Part shown: one piece after another, positions 9,451 to 19,049 of the stretch
Layout: every line of letters starts with the position of its first letter
How positions within the stretch are numbered: the first letter of the stretch is position 1
Assembly (NCBI RefSeq): GCF_000314005.1
Contig: NZ_JH980292.1
Location: 4,376,121 to 4,440,120 of the forward strand
DNA from: Spirulina subsalsa PCC 9445
Lineage (GTDB): Bacteria; Cyanobacteriota; Cyanobacteriia; Cyanobacteriales; Spirulinaceae
Length of the DNA: 64,000 nucleotides
Reading direction: 5' to 3'
The notes under the pieces: model-generated
Databases searched by the model: none
Told to the model about the DNA's origin: nothing
What the model saw: only the letters and a program-made list of their open reading frames with translations
Position numbers and translations under genes: made by a program

Positions 9451-9491
9451 CACCTGATTTCTCCTGATCTGAATAGAAATCAGGTGTTTTT
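9451..9491 (+). terminator. Rho-independent terminator after tpsB
   Basis: CACCTGATTTCT (9451-9462) pairs perfectly with AGAAATCAGGTG (9475-9486), 12-nt loop, followed by TTTTT. It separates tpsB from the mannosidase gene. Upstream, at about 9312-9330, a shorter GGGGG/CCCCC hairpin is also present. Confidence 0.85.
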
Positions 9492-9531
9492 ATGATCTAT
9501 AGTTTTGGGTTCATCAATCTTTTAATCAAAA

Positions 9532-12500
9532 ATGTCTATTCTGTCCCAACTTAAAGCATTAACGGAACAAGATATTAAAAGCCGTTGGAGGATTTATCCG
9601 GGAGAAGGTGATCCCCTTGCTTTAACGTTTAAGGATTGGGAAAGTTTGCCGATGGCGGAGTTAAACGAAAAGGGTTATATTGTCTGGGAAGCTGGGCATA
9701 AAGTGCAATGGTTGGGACAAACTATTATTATTCCTCCTGCTTTAAATGGCTATCCTTTAGATGGGTTAGAATTACGATTAGCTTTAACTTGGTGGTCAGA
9801 AGATGCCCAGATTTTTGTCAATGGTCAGCTAATCCAATCTGGGGATTTATTTGACTCTTCAGCGCGGGTTTTACTCACCTCTCAGGCACAGGTGGGGGAT
9901 AGTTTTTTAGTCTGTCTCCGTTTGGTCAGTCCGGGTCATGATATTGGCGGATTAATGCGTTCTTTTTGTCTGTATGAAAATCCCCAAGGGATTGATCCTA
10001 GTTTTGTCGCCCATGAGTTGGAAATTTTACAAAATTATTGGCAAAAGTTCACGCCGGAACGGATGGAGACGTGGCAAGAAGCGGTGAGTTTAATTGATTG
10101 GCAAGTGGTGGGAGATCAAGGGGCATTTCATGGGCAGTTAGAAGGGGTGAGAAATGCCTTAAAAGTGTATAGTCAGGAGATGAAGGAACGCTGTTTTTAT
10201 GTGATGGGTCATGCTCATTTAGATATGGCTTGGCTGTGGGAATTAGGAGAAACTTATGAGGTGGCGAGGCGTACTTTTTCCTCGGTTCTTCAGTTACAGG
10301 CAGAGTTTCCAGAGTTGACGTTTTGCCATACTAGCCCGATTTTGTATGAATGGATAGAAAAACACCATCCAGACCTGTTTGCAGGGATTCAAGAGGCTGT
10401 GAGGGAGGGGAGATGGGATGTTTTAGGGGGGATGTGGGTTGAACCGGATGTTAATTTGGTGTCTGGGGAGTCGATTCTCCGGCAATTGTTATATGGTCAG
10501 GTGTATATTAAAAGTCGCTTTGGGGCAATTAGTCAAGTGGCTTGGTTGACGGATAGTTTTGGGTTTAATGGACAGTTACCTCAGTTATTAAAGGCGGGGG
10601 GAATTGAATATTTTGTGACGCAAAAGTTACACTGGAATGATAGCACGGAGTTTCCTTATGGGGCGTTTTGGTGGGAGTCTCCTGATGGAACGCGGGTGTT
10701 TACGGTGATGTCTCCTCCTAATGTTACGGGGGTGATGGATACTCACCCTATTACTATGACGAATTATGGGATAAAGTGGGAGGCACAAACGGGGTTAAAA
10801 GCGATGTTTTGGTTGCCGGGGGTGGGAGATCATGGGGGAGGCCCGACAAGGGATATGTTGGTGGTTCAAAAACGTTGGCAAGGTTCGCCTTTTTTTCCTC
10901 GGATTTGTTTTGTTAGGGCGGCGGATTATTTGGGGGTGATTCGAGAGATGTTGAGTATCCCCCCTAGCCCCCCTTTGGAAGGGGGGGAAATCGGGAGTAT
11001 TCCCACTTTAGAGGGGGGGGAAATGTTGGGAATTTCTCCTAGTTTGGACGGCGGAAAAATAGGGGAGGGGGATGGGATTCCGGTGTGGAATGATGAGTTG
11101 TATCTGGAGTTTCATCGGGGATGTTATACCACCCATGCAGATCAAAAGTGGTTGAATCGGCGCTGTGAGGGGTTATTGTATCAGGGGGAATTGTTGGCGA
11201 CTCTGGCGAGTTTGTTGGGGGGGGTAGATTTCCCCCGACAGGAGTTAGAAAGGGCTTGGAAGGAGGTATTATTAAATCAGTTTCATGATATCTTGCCGGG
11301 GACTTCGATTCCGGAAGTGTTTGATGGGGCGAATTTAGGCTGGGAAAGGGCGATCGCATCTACGGAAAAAATTCTCACCTCCTCCCTCTCTCATCTTACC
11401 GCCTCTCTCGCTTTCCCGCCCCCACCCCAACCCGGTGCAAAGCCGTTTGTTGTGTTCAACGGGTTAAACTGGAGGCGATCGCACATTATCCCCCTTTCCT
11501 TCGGCCCTGGACAGGTGCTAGACTCTCAGGGCGAGGCGTTACCCTGTCAAGTCGTGGATTCCCAAACCCTCTTATTTTACGCTTCAGATGTGCCGGGGGT
11601 GGGGTATCGTCTGTTCTGGTGGGTACAGGCAGCAAAATCAGAAGGGGAAGAGTCTAGTTTTCCCCCTCCCCCAACATCCCCCCCAGTGACTGCTACTTTA
11701 CCCCTTGTAACCCTGAAAAACTACAGCTTAGAAAATCCTTGGCTACAAGTTAAAATCTCTAGCACAACAGGAGATATTTGTCAAGTATTTGATAAACTTC
11801 AACAGCGAGAAATCCTGGGATCTGCTGGGAATCAACTGCAATTTTTCCGAGATGAGGGACAATATTGGGATGCTTGGAATATTGACCCCAACTATGAACA
11901 GCATCCCTTACCTGCGGCGGAATTGAAAGCCATTGAGTGGATAGAACAGGGGCCAGTGCGATCGCGTTTAAGAGTTATTCGTCAGTTCAACCAATCCCAA
12001 TTCACCCAAGACTACATTCTAGAGGCCACATCCCCCATCCTACACATCGAAACCACCGTAGACTGGCAAGAACGCCATGTTTTAGTCAAAGCGGCCTTTC
12101 CCCTCAACCTAGAGGCCAACGTTGCCAGCTATGAAATGGCCTGTGGTACCATTGAACGCACCACCCAACCCCGCACCCCCGCAGAAAAAGCGAAATGGGA
12201 AGTTCCCGCCCTCAACTGGGCAGATTTAAGCGACAATCAAGGAACATGGGGAGTGAGTTTGCTCAATAACGGCAAATATGGTTATGACGCAAAACCCGAC
12301 TGTTTACGTCTCACCCTCTTACGCAGTCCCCAATGGCCCCATCCCGATGCAGACCGAGGGATTCATCACTTTACCTACTCCCTCTATCCCCATTCGGGAA
12401 CTTGGCAAACCGCGAAAACCGTTCATCGTGGGTATGAATTGAATTTACCCCTCTTGGTGTCCCCCCTCCTCTCCCCCTCCTCCTACTCCCCCTCTGGTGC

Positions 12501-12771
12501 CGAAAGTCACGGTTTCCTGACCTTAGAAGGAGATAACCTAGTGTTAATGGCCTTTAAACCCAGTGAAATCGAGGGAAATGGCTACATTTTGCGCTTTTAT
12601 GAAGCTTACGGCCAAGCCATAACCACCCCCTGTCATAATACCCTTGCCCTCACCCCCACCCATCGCGTCAATGCTTTAGAAGAGTCTCAGAGTGAGTTAA
12701 AAGATGCCGTCTTAACCGTCCATCCTTGGCAGATTGTGACCGTGAAGTTCGCAGGGGACAGGAAACAATAA
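9532..12771 (+). CDS. Alpha-mannosidase, glycoside hydrolase family 38
   Basis: A 1079-residue protein; GH38 enzymes hydrolyse alpha-mannosidic bonds. After a lectin-like N-terminal part comes the catalytic domain with HAHLDMAWLWE (zinc-site His and Asp) and WLTDSFGFNGQLPQ, whose Asp is the family nucleophile. A middle helical domain and C-terminal beta domains (GTWGVSLLNNGKYGYD) complete the usual architecture. Residues about 475-514 are a low-complexity insert of PPLEGGE-type units made by a nucleotide repeat. No signal peptide is visible, so it is probably cytoplasmic and acts on stored or recycled mannosides. galE follows 48 bp downstream, which suggests a sugar-metabolism operon. Confidence 0.93.
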   Translation: MSILSQLKALTEQDIKSRWRIYPGEGDPLALTFKDWESLPMAELNEKGYIVWEAGHKVQWLGQTIIIPPALNGYPLDGLELRLALTWWSEDAQIFVNGQLIQSGDLFDSSARVLLTSQAQVGDSFLVCLRLVSPGHDIGGLMRSFCLYENPQGIDPSFVAHELEILQNYWQKFTPERMETWQEAVSLIDWQVVGDQGAFHGQLEGVRNALKVYSQEMKERCFYVMGHAHLDMAWLWELGETYEVARRTFSSVLQLQAEFPELTFCHTSPILYEWIEKHHPDLFAGIQEAVREGRWDVLGGMWVEPDVNLVSGESILRQLLYGQVYIKSRFGAISQVAWLTDSFGFNGQLPQLLKAGGIEYFVTQKLHWNDSTEFPYGAFWWESPDGTRVFTVMSPPNVTGVMDTHPITMTNYGIKWEAQTGLKAMFWLPGVGDHGGGPTRDMLVVQKRWQGSPFFPRICFVRAADYLGVIREMLSIPPSPPLEGGEIGSIPTLEGGEMLGISPSLDGGKIGEGDGIPVWNDELYLEFHRGCYTTHADQKWLNRRCEGLLYQGELLATLASLLGGVDFPRQELERAWKEVLLNQFHDILPGTSIPEVFDGANLGWERAIASTEKILTSSLSHLTASLAFPPPPQPGAKPFVVFNGLNWRRSHIIPLSFGPGQVLDSQGEALPCQVVDSQTLLFYASDVPGVGYRLFWWVQAAKSEGEESSFPPPPTSPPVTATLPLVTLKNYSLENPWLQVKISSTTGDICQVFDKLQQREILGSAGNQLQFFRDEGQYWDAWNIDPNYEQHPLPAAELKAIEWIEQGPVRSRLRVIRQFNQSQFTQDYILEATSPILHIETTVDWQERHVLVKAAFPLNLEANVASYEMACGTIERTTQPRTPAEKAKWEVPALNWADLSDNQGTWGVSLLNNGKYGYDAKPDCLRLTLLRSPQWPHPDADRGIHHFTYSLYPHSGTWQTAKTVHRGYELNLPLLVSPLLSPSSYSPSGAESHGFLTLEGDNLVLMAFKPSEIEGNGYILRFYEAYGQAITTPCHNTLALTPTHRVNALEESQSELKDAVLTVHPWQIVTVKFAGDRKQ
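10955..11073 (+). repeat. In-frame hairpin repeat inside the mannosidase gene
   Basis: The stretch CCCCCCTAGCCCCCCTTTGG with AAGGGGGGG, followed by degenerate copies, matches the C-run/G-run hairpin repeats usually found between cyanobacterial genes. Here it is translated as PPSPPLEGGE, PTLEGGE and PSLDGGK, keeps the reading frame and lies between conserved segments of the GH38 domain, so it most likely forms a surface loop. Confidence 0.75.
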
Positions 12772-12819
12772 AATAAACTTGTGGCTTGTTTCCCCTACCA
12801 TTACCCCCAAGCAAAGATT

Positions 12820-13833
12820 ATGAAACAAACAAAACCCACCATTTTGGTAACAGGAGGCGCTGGTTATATTGGCTCCCATGCCGTGCTAGAACTGAAAAAA
12901 GCCGGGTATCCTGTGGTCATTTTAGATAACCTCGTTTACGGCCATCAGGAATTGGTGGAGCAAGTCCTAGGAGTAGAATTAATTGTGGGGGATACCTGCG
13001 ATCGCACCCTACTAGACCAACTCTTTCAAACCTACCCCATCGGTGCCGTCATGCACTTTGCGGCCTATGCTTATGTGGGGGAATCCGTCACCGACCCCGC
13101 TAAATACTACCAGAATAACGTTGTCGGCACCCTCACCCTCTTAGAAGCCATGCGGCAGGCCGGAATCAACAAATTTGTCTTTTCCTCCACCTGTGCCACC
13201 TATGGGATGCCAGAAATCCTCCCCATCCCCGAAGATCACCCCCAAGCCCCCATCAACCCCTACGGCACCAGTAAACTGATGGTAGAGCAAATCCTGAGCG
13301 ATTATAGTCACGCTTACGGGTTTAACTCCGTCCGTTTCCGCTACTTCAACGCCGCCGGAGCCGACCAAAGCGGTACACTGGGGGAAGACCACAACCCCGA
13401 AACCCATTTAATCCCCCTCACCCTTTACGCGGCAATGGGAAAACGGGACAGCATTTCCATTTTCGGCACCGACTACCCCACCCCTGATGGGACTTGTATC
13501 CGGGACTATATCCACGTCACCGACTTAGCCAGCGCTCACCTCTTGGGGTTAGAATACCTGCTCAAGGGGGGAGAAACGGCCGTGTTCAATCTGGGGAATG
13601 GTAATGGTTTCTCGGTGCGAGAAGTGATTGACACCGTGAAGCGCATCACCGGACGAGATTTTAAGGTGGTAGAATGCGATCGCCGTCCCGGAGATCCCCC
13701 CGTCTTAGTCGGGAATAGCGAGAAAGCGCGTAAGATCCTGAATTGGACTCCCCAATATGCGGATTTAGATGTCATTATTGCCGATGCTTGGCAATGGCAT
13801 CAAAAACGACATTACGTTAAATGCAATCAGTGA
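12820..13833 (+). CDS. galE: UDP-glucose 4-epimerase
   Basis: A 338-residue extended short-chain dehydrogenase. Rossmann motif TGGAGYIGSH near residue 11 binds NAD; SSTCATYG and YGTSK supply the Ser and Tyr-x3-Lys catalytic residues; RYFNAAGAD and the PDGTCIRDYIHV segment are diagnostic of GalE. It interconverts UDP-glucose and UDP-galactose for polysaccharide synthesis. I took the ATG at 12820; an in-frame GTG at 12781 would add 13 residues not typical of the family. Downstream of the stop lies a solo IS605-type right end. Confidence 0.95.
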   Translation: MKQTKPTILVTGGAGYIGSHAVLELKKAGYPVVILDNLVYGHQELVEQVLGVELIVGDTCDRTLLDQLFQTYPIGAVMHFAAYAYVGESVTDPAKYYQNNVVGTLTLLEAMRQAGINKFVFSSTCATYGMPEILPIPEDHPQAPINPYGTSKLMVEQILSDYSHAYGFNSVRFRYFNAAGADQSGTLGEDHNPETHLIPLTLYAAMGKRDSISIFGTDYPTPDGTCIRDYIHVTDLASAHLLGLEYLLKGGETAVFNLGNGNGFSVREVIDTVKRITGRDFKVVECDRRPGDPPVLVGNSEKARKILNWTPQYADLDVIIADAWQWHQKRHYVKCNQ

Positions 13834-13893
13834 AGAAGAACTCATAGACATCTTTTCCAACCCGCTTTTAGCTCATCGTCGGGAAGCCCCGCA

Positions 13894-14004
13894 CGGGGAT
13901 GTCCCTAAAAGACATCTAGAGCCTCCCGTAGAAGCAGGAAAGCCTCATAGTGATATGGGGAAGCCCGCACCGTACCCCTAGGGTCGGTGTCGGGAGGATG
14001 TCAC
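13894..14004 (+). mobile_element. Solo IS200/IS605-type right end, copy A (candidate omega-RNA scaffold)
   Basis: About 111 bp shared with copies at 37511-37609 (minus), 41093-41204 and, in part, 43111-43166. The 3' part folds as CACCG-TACCC-CTA-GGGT-CGGTG, then reads GGGAGGATGTCAC. Copy C sits directly after a tnpB remnant, which identifies the family. In TnpB systems the right end is transcribed as guide-RNA scaffold and the sequence beyond the boundary (here GAACAGTAGACTAAGAG) acts as guide. No tnpB or left end is visible at this copy. Confidence 0.65.
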
Positions 14005-14054
14005 GAACAGTAGACTAAGAGTTTCAGCTTAAGATATCGTGTTTATTGACGGTC

Positions 14055-14287
14055 TGCTGAATAACTCTACTCGTGGGGCTAGGGAACGGGGAACAGGGAG
14101 CAGGGGAGCAGGGGAACAGGGGAGCAGGGGAGCAGGGGAATAGTGGCTAGTGAATAGCCAAAACTCTTTTATTTTAGGGAACAGGGAACAGGGAACAGGG
14201 GGGGAGAGGGGGGAGAGTTCCCGGACTCCCGACTCCCGATTCCCGACTCCCGATTCCCGACTCCCCAACTCTCGGACTTATTCAGCA
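14055..14287. repeat. MITE-like element with low-complexity interior
   Basis: Inverted ends TGCTGAATAA (14055-14064) and TTATTCAGCA (14278-14287) bound about 230 bp. The interior is made of GGGGAACAGGGGAGCAGG-type and CGACTCCCGATTCC-type short repeats. It fills most of the gap between the convergent galE and folC genes and ends 9 bp from the folC stop codon. Its short open frames are pure repeat translation. Confidence 0.6.
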
Positions 14288-14295
14288 AGCCCTAT

Positions 14296-15546
14296 TTACT
14301 GGTTGCCCAAAAAGTACCCCAACAAATACAACGAACCACACAAAACTACCGTATTCCTCCCCTGTAACGCTCTCTCCAGCGCAGGGAACAAGTCAGGATA
14401 GGTTTCACAGACTAGCAACTCTGGACAGATTTGGCGCGCTAATTGGGCTAACTCCAAAGGGTTGGCCCAACTGTGACCCGGAACAGGGACAAGGTATATT
14501 TGATCTTGGGGGTGTAAAAGTGCCTCAAAGATTTTATCGTGTTCCTTGGTACTCAACATTCCCATCACCCAAGTGATTGGTTGAGGAAGAGTTTGTACAT
14601 AGGCCCCCAATGCTTGGGCAGCGGCCGGATTATGCGCCCCATCCATTAAGAACTCATAATCTCGCCAAGTCATCCATTGCAATCTGCCGGGCCAACGAGT
14701 GCGGGAAATCCCTTCAGTGATGGCCTCCTCGGAGATAGACCATCCTTGCTCTTGGAGTTCTTCAATGGCCGCAATGGCGATCGCGGAATTCAACAACTGC
14801 ACCTCTCCAGCTAAAGGTAACTCATACTCTAAAACCTTCCCCCCCTTGGGATAGATCGCCCTCATTTCCCCCTCCTTCTGTGCCGGATGCACCCACCGCG
14901 TCGGACAATTTAACGCGGCCACCTTCTCCTCAATCACCAGACGCGCCTCTGGGGGGATTTGACCTAAAAGCGCCGGACACCCCGCCTTAAGGATACCTGC
15001 CTTTTCTGCTGCAATTTTGGGTAAGGTATCCCCCAGAACTTGCCAGTGTTCCCGACTGAGAGATGTAATAATAGTGACTAAAGGGCGATCGCAGACATTC
15101 GTCGCATCCAAACGCCCCCCTAATCCCACCTCAATCACCCCAATATCCACCTCCTGTTCCGCCAAAAACAACCAAGTCGCCGCCGTAAACACCTCAAACA
15201 GCGTCGGAGTCTCCGTCATCCCTGCAACCACCTCCCCCACCCGTTGCAAAACATCCGTTAATTGTTCCGTCGTAATCGGTTTTTCCTGTAAATAAACCCG
15301 TTCCGTCCAATCCACCAAATGGGGAGACGTATAACGCCCCACCCGATACCCCGCCTCCGTTAAAATAGACGACAGATAAGCACAAACAGACCCCTTGCCA
15401 TTCGTCCCCGCCACATGAACAATCGGTACCCGATCTTGAGGATTATTAAGCATCTCCAGCAGCCTTTTCATCCGCTCTAAACCCAGATTAACCCCAAAGC
15501 GTTGATAAGGTTCCAACAGTTGATCAATACTAATAACAGACTTCAT
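14296..15546 (-). CDS. folC: Bifunctional folylpolyglutamate synthase / dihydrofolate synthase
   Basis: A Mur-ligase-fold enzyme of about 416 residues that adds glutamate to dihydropteroate and folates. P-loop VAGTNGKGS near residue 50 binds ATP; YTSPHL and the middle-domain motifs GLGGRLDATN and DGAHNP are family hallmarks. I chose the ATG at 15546 (MKSVISIDQLLEPYQRFG); an in-frame GTG at 15576 would add ten unconserved residues and no clear ribosome-binding site marks either. It is convergent with galE. Confidence 0.93.
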   Translation of the reverse strand: MKSVISIDQLLEPYQRFGVNLGLERMKRLLEMLNNPQDRVPIVHVAGTNGKGSVCAYLSSILTEAGYRVGRYTSPHLVDWTERVYLQEKPITTEQLTDVLQRVGEVVAGMTETPTLFEVFTAATWLFLAEQEVDIGVIEVGLGGRLDATNVCDRPLVTIITSLSREHWQVLGDTLPKIAAEKAGILKAGCPALLGQIPPEARLVIEEKVAALNCPTRWVHPAQKEGEMRAIYPKGGKVLEYELPLAGEVQLLNSAIAIAAIEELQEQGWSISEEAITEGISRTRWPGRLQWMTWRDYEFLMDGAHNPAAAQALGAYVQTLPQPITWVMGMLSTKEHDKIFEALLHPQDQIYLVPVPGHSWANPLELAQLARQICPELLVCETYPDLFPALERALQGRNTVVLCGSLYLLGYFLGNQ

Positions 15547-15576
15547 AAAATAAGTGAATAATTGGCAGAATTCCAC

Positions 15577-15853
15577 TCTATCAGATTCGGGGGATCAGAA
15601 ATCACGAATCTATGCTCAACCTTCTGTTCCCCCGTCCCAATCCCCCCGTCCCAATCCCCTATTTCTCAAACACTTCTGACAGCACCGATTGAGTCGCCCC
15701 ATCGTCAACCATCCATCAGGTTTAGGATACCTAGCATATCCCCCCAACCCTTGAAAAAAAAGCAACCTAGCCCGCCGAATATTCATCCGATTTGCAAGAA
15801 TCTGAGAAAATTGTTATAATAGAACAGAAGTCAAGATGAGGTAAATTAACCCA
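15577..15853. other. Divergent intergenic region
   Basis: Lies between leftward folC and the rightward small helical protein gene. Near 15640-15665 there is a short duplicated TCCCCCGTCCCAATCCCC unit. The AT-rich stretch GTTATAATAG at about 15812-15822 could be a -10-like element for the downstream gene. Nothing else is recognised. Confidence 0.4.
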
Positions 15854-16153
15854 ATGGTTAATCAACTCGACCAAAAACAAGCTTATCGTCAAAAAGTAGC
15901 CGCACAACTCGACAAAATCAACGCTCAGATTGACGAACTAAAAGCAAAAGCAAATCAAGTGAAAGCTGACCGAGAAATAGAATTTAACAGCACCATCGAA
16001 GAATTAGCCAGCAAGCGAGATGCTGCCCAAAAGAAACTAGAAGAGCTACAAAATTCCAGCGAGGATGCTTGGCAAGAAATTCAAAGCGGTTTTGAAAATG
16101 CTTGGAACGATTTAAATAGTGCTTGGCAAAAAGCAACCTCTAAATTTGAGTAA
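15854..16153 (+). CDS. Small coiled-coil protein, unknown function
   Basis: A 99-residue, highly charged, almost entirely helical protein. Residues 8-75 show heptad-like Leu/Ile/Ala spacing (QLDKINAQIDELKAKANQ), and the C-terminus is Trp-rich and amphipathic (AWQEIQSGFENAWNDLNSAWQ). No signal peptide or membrane segment. Start ATG is preceded by a GAGGT-like sequence at about 15838. Short proteins of this build occur in many cyanobacteria, some linked to stress, but I do not recognise a characterised family. It stands alone, followed by hairpins. Confidence 0.8.
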   Translation: MVNQLDQKQAYRQKVAAQLDKINAQIDELKAKANQVKADREIEFNSTIEELASKRDAAQKKLEELQNSSEDAWQEIQSGFENAWNDLNSAWQKATSKFE

Positions 16154-16714
16154 GATTAATTTCTGAAACAATCAACCCCACGAGAATAACACGGGATGCC
16201 CTAACCCTTGTCTCTCAAGGGAGGTTTAGGGTAACTCTTGAAGAATCCCCGTCTAGGCAAACGCGGGGAGCATCAAATCCCCGCTAATACTCTTAGCCTT
16301 GCCAAACAAAAAGAGTCTAAACAAAAAGAGAAACTGCCATAAGACAGTTTCTCTTTGTAGTATAGCCGTCCTATTTAAGTTATAAGAGTTTGAGAAATTT
16401 AACCCACATTTTAGAGGGAATTCATGACTTCCCCCCACGCCACGACTGGACACAATTCTAAATAAACTGCAAATTTTATTTACTTTCCCCCCCGATTTAG
16501 GCTATAAAACATTAAGATATTCAAAGCCTGCTCCAAGCCCTTAAAATTCTTCCTTTCGCCTCAGTAATATCCCTTAGATAGAACTCGTAATTTTACCGAA
16601 TGAAAACTCAGGGATTTTAGGGAGACTAACACCCACCCAAAATCACGATTCCCTCGGATGTGTGACAGGAATCAAACTGGTATCGTGAAGCCAGATATAG
16701 GGAGCTAAATTATT
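16154..16714. other. 560-bp gene-free region rich in hairpins
   Basis: Contains CCCTAA-CCCTTG/CAAGGG-TTTAGGG (about 16199-16231), a probable terminator of the preceding small gene, then CCCCG/CGGGG arms (about 16247-16266), then a strong hairpin listed separately. From 16450 to 16714 the sequence is AT-rich leader of the sensor kinase gene. No coding potential is seen. Confidence 0.5.
16325..16356 (-). terminator. Strong hairpin, best read as a minus-strand terminator
   Basis: AAAGAGAAACTG (16325-16336) pairs perfectly with CAGTTTCTCTTT (16345-16356), 8-nt loop. On the minus strand the stem is followed by TTTTTGTTT. No minus-strand gene is seen upstream of it, so it could end an unannotated transcript or simply insulate both sides. 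Confidence 0.6.
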
Positions 16715-18202
16715 ATGCTTGATCATGCTTTATACCAGCACCAATCATCACGTTCCCCCGACCTAGTTCGCGCTCCTTCCAACTCGTCCTTCACTCAGCG
16801 CGCTCCCAAGGTCGCAGAAACCTCCAGTGATCCACAACTTTGTATTGTACAGCACAACCCAGTTCAAGACAAGATCATACACTTAAGAGATCGTGTCCAA
16901 AATGAGAGCCTCACGGAAAGTCAGGTCAAAGAGTACAGTCTCCTTGCTGCACTGCCCGATTTAATCATCCGAGTCGATCAACATGGCACGATTCTGAATT
17001 ATTTTCCTCCTGCTTCTACCCCCACCCTTGAGCAGGAATATCTAGGTCAACACATCAGCGCTCTCTGGTCAGAAGACATTGTAATCTATACCACCTACCA
17101 TATCGAGCGCGCCCTTGCCAGCAAAAACGTCCAAACCGGGGAATATGTCCTGCAAGAACAAGAGGAATGGTTTTATTACAAAACCCAGTATGTTCCCTAT
17201 GGAGAAAATGAAGTTTTAATGGTGATTCGGGATGTTTCCGAAGATAAAAGACTGGAAGCTGACTTACGAGTAGCTCAAGTTAAAGAACGGCAAAACGCCC
17301 AGGAATTAAAAAAGACGTTAGACCATTTACAACAAACTCAAGCGCAACTTATCCAAGCGGAAAAAATGTCAGCCTTGGGAACAATGGTGGCTGGCATTGC
17401 CCACGAATTAAATAATCCCGTTTGCTTTATTCAAGGGAACTTACAGTATGCCTTGGAATATATCACCCATTTATTAAACCTTGTCCAACTCTATCAAGCT
17501 CACGAGACAGTACCCCATCCTGAGATTGCACAATATTGTCAAGAAATCGAATTAGATTTTCTCGAAGAAGATTTACCTCGCTTACTGTTGAGTATGCAAG
17601 GAGGGACTGAAAAAATTAGTCAAATTATTCAGTCTCTTTTGAACTTTTCTCGCTTGCAACAATCTGATAAAAAAACCATTGATCTTCATGAAGGGTTAGA
17701 CAGTACCTTAGTCATTTTAGAACATCGTTGTAAAGCGAAAGATGGCAAGCCCCCCATCCAAATCATCAAAAACTACGGCAATATCCCCCCAGTAGACTGC
17801 TATGCTGGACTCTTAAATCAAGTCTTTATGAATTTGATTAGTAATGCCATTGATGCGTTACGAGAAAAGGATGGAGAAGCCACACCAAACATTAGAAAAA
17901 CGAAAAAGACAAAGGATTTAAAAATCACTATAACCACTGAACAGACAGCTAGTGCTATCCGGGTGAGGATTAAAGATAATGGGGTAGGAATTCCCGATCA
18001 TATTCGCGACAAAATCTTTAATCCTTTCTTCACTACAAAATCTGTAGGTCATGGGACAGGTTTAGGATTGTCTCTTTCTTATGCCATTGTGGTGGAACGT
18101 CATCAAGGTCAACTCACCATGACTTCTGAATTGGGAACAGGGACAGAGTTTTGTGTTGAAATTCCTACTCATTCCCTAAGTTTTACGGCTTTGTCTGCTT
18201 AA
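16715..18202 (+). CDS. PAS-domain sensor histidine kinase
   Basis: A 495-residue soluble kinase. N-terminal 75 residues look disordered; a PAS domain follows (about 80-185, SLLAALPDLIIRVDQ to VLMVIRDVSE), then a coiled linker, HisKA with AGIAHELNNPV (phospho-His), and a HATPase with NLISNAIDAL, DNGVGIPD and GTGLGLSLS. No membrane segments, so the signal is cytoplasmic. GGGAG at about 16699 lies upstream of the ATG. It heads a same-strand run with EAL, GAF and zinc-ribbon genes, suggesting a two-component system feeding cyclic-di-GMP breakdown. No cognate regulator is encoded on this strand. Confidence 0.93.
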   Translation: MLDHALYQHQSSRSPDLVRAPSNSSFTQRAPKVAETSSDPQLCIVQHNPVQDKIIHLRDRVQNESLTESQVKEYSLLAALPDLIIRVDQHGTILNYFPPASTPTLEQEYLGQHISALWSEDIVIYTTYHIERALASKNVQTGEYVLQEQEEWFYYKTQYVPYGENEVLMVIRDVSEDKRLEADLRVAQVKERQNAQELKKTLDHLQQTQAQLIQAEKMSALGTMVAGIAHELNNPVCFIQGNLQYALEYITHLLNLVQLYQAHETVPHPEIAQYCQEIELDFLEEDLPRLLLSMQGGTEKISQIIQSLLNFSRLQQSDKKTIDLHEGLDSTLVILEHRCKAKDGKPPIQIIKNYGNIPPVDCYAGLLNQVFMNLISNAIDALREKDGEATPNIRKTKKTKDLKITITTEQTASAIRVRIKDNGVGIPDHIRDKIFNPFFTTKSVGHGTGLGLSLSYAIVVERHQGQLTMTSELGTGTEFCVEIPTHSLSFTALSA

Positions 18203-18227
18203 TATAATTTTTCATTACTCAATCATC

Positions 18228-19025
18228 ATGTTACTTTCTGTCTACCTTGAACAAGCTATCCAAAATCAAGAGTTGGTCGCCTATTACCAACCTCAATATT
18301 CATCTAAAAACAATCAAATTTCTGGTTTTGAAGCTCTGGTCCGTTGGCAGAATCCAGCGTTGGGCTTAATTAAGCCTTTAGAGTTTCTTCCTTTAGCTCA
18401 AGCAACAGGTTGGATTGTTACGATTGACCGTTGGATGTTAAAAAAAACCTGTGAAGAAACCAAACGTCTCCATGATTTGGGTTATCCTATTGTTGCGGCG
18501 GTGAATGTGTCGAGTTTACATTTCCACCAGCCGGATTTTGTCGAGTATATTGAGGGGGTGTTAGAGCAAACTGGACTAGATCCGAATTTTCTCGAGTTAG
18601 AAATGACAGAAGATGTTGTCATTCTCAACTTAGAAAAAGCACAGGAGATCATGCTACGGTTAATTGATCTAGGGGTTCGTTGGTGTTTGGATGATTTCGG
18701 CACAGGGTATTCCAATTTATTTTATTTGTTACAGTTTCCGTTTTTACGAATTAAAATTGATCGCTGTTTTATTCAGGATCTCGACCAAGATCAGAATAAG
18801 CGTTATATCGCCCAGTCTATCCTTCAACTTGCCCAAAATTTACGCTTAGAAGTTGTGGCCGAAGGGGTAGAAACTGAGGTTCAAGCTGACTGGTTAAGAG
18901 AACAAGGTTGTGACGTGTTGCAGGGGTATTTATTTAGTGAGGCTATTCCGTTGCTTCAGTTGAAGCAAAAGTTATGGATTGATCAATATCAATTTCTGAG
19001 CAATGCAGCCGAAAGTGTTGCCTAA
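18228..19025 (+). CDS. Stand-alone EAL-domain cyclic-di-GMP phosphodiesterase
   Basis: A 265-residue single EAL domain. Catalytic signatures are intact: FEALVRW, NVSS, LELEMTED, DDFGTGYS, KIDRCF, VVAEGVET and LQGYLFS. These contain the metal ligands and the general-base Glu, so c-di-GMP hydrolysis is predicted. There is no sensory or receiver domain, so control must come from partners; the kinase gene 25 bp upstream and the GAF gene 24 bp downstream are obvious candidates. Three GGDEF proteins elsewhere in the window make the opposing reaction. Confidence 0.93.
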   Translation: MLLSVYLEQAIQNQELVAYYQPQYSSKNNQISGFEALVRWQNPALGLIKPLEFLPLAQATGWIVTIDRWMLKKTCEETKRLHDLGYPIVAAVNVSSLHFHQPDFVEYIEGVLEQTGLDPNFLELEMTEDVVILNLEKAQEIMLRLIDLGVRWCLDDFGTGYSNLFYLLQFPFLRIKIDRCFIQDLDQDQNKRYIAQSILQLAQNLRLEVVAEGVETEVQADWLREQGCDVLQGYLFSEAIPLLQLKQKLWIDQYQFLSNAAESVA

Positions 19026-19049
19026 TTCCTAGCTCTTTTGAGGATTCCT

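Noticed and set aside
14029-14401. Frames on both strands between galE and folC
   Set aside because: They are translations of GGGGAACAGG-type repeats.
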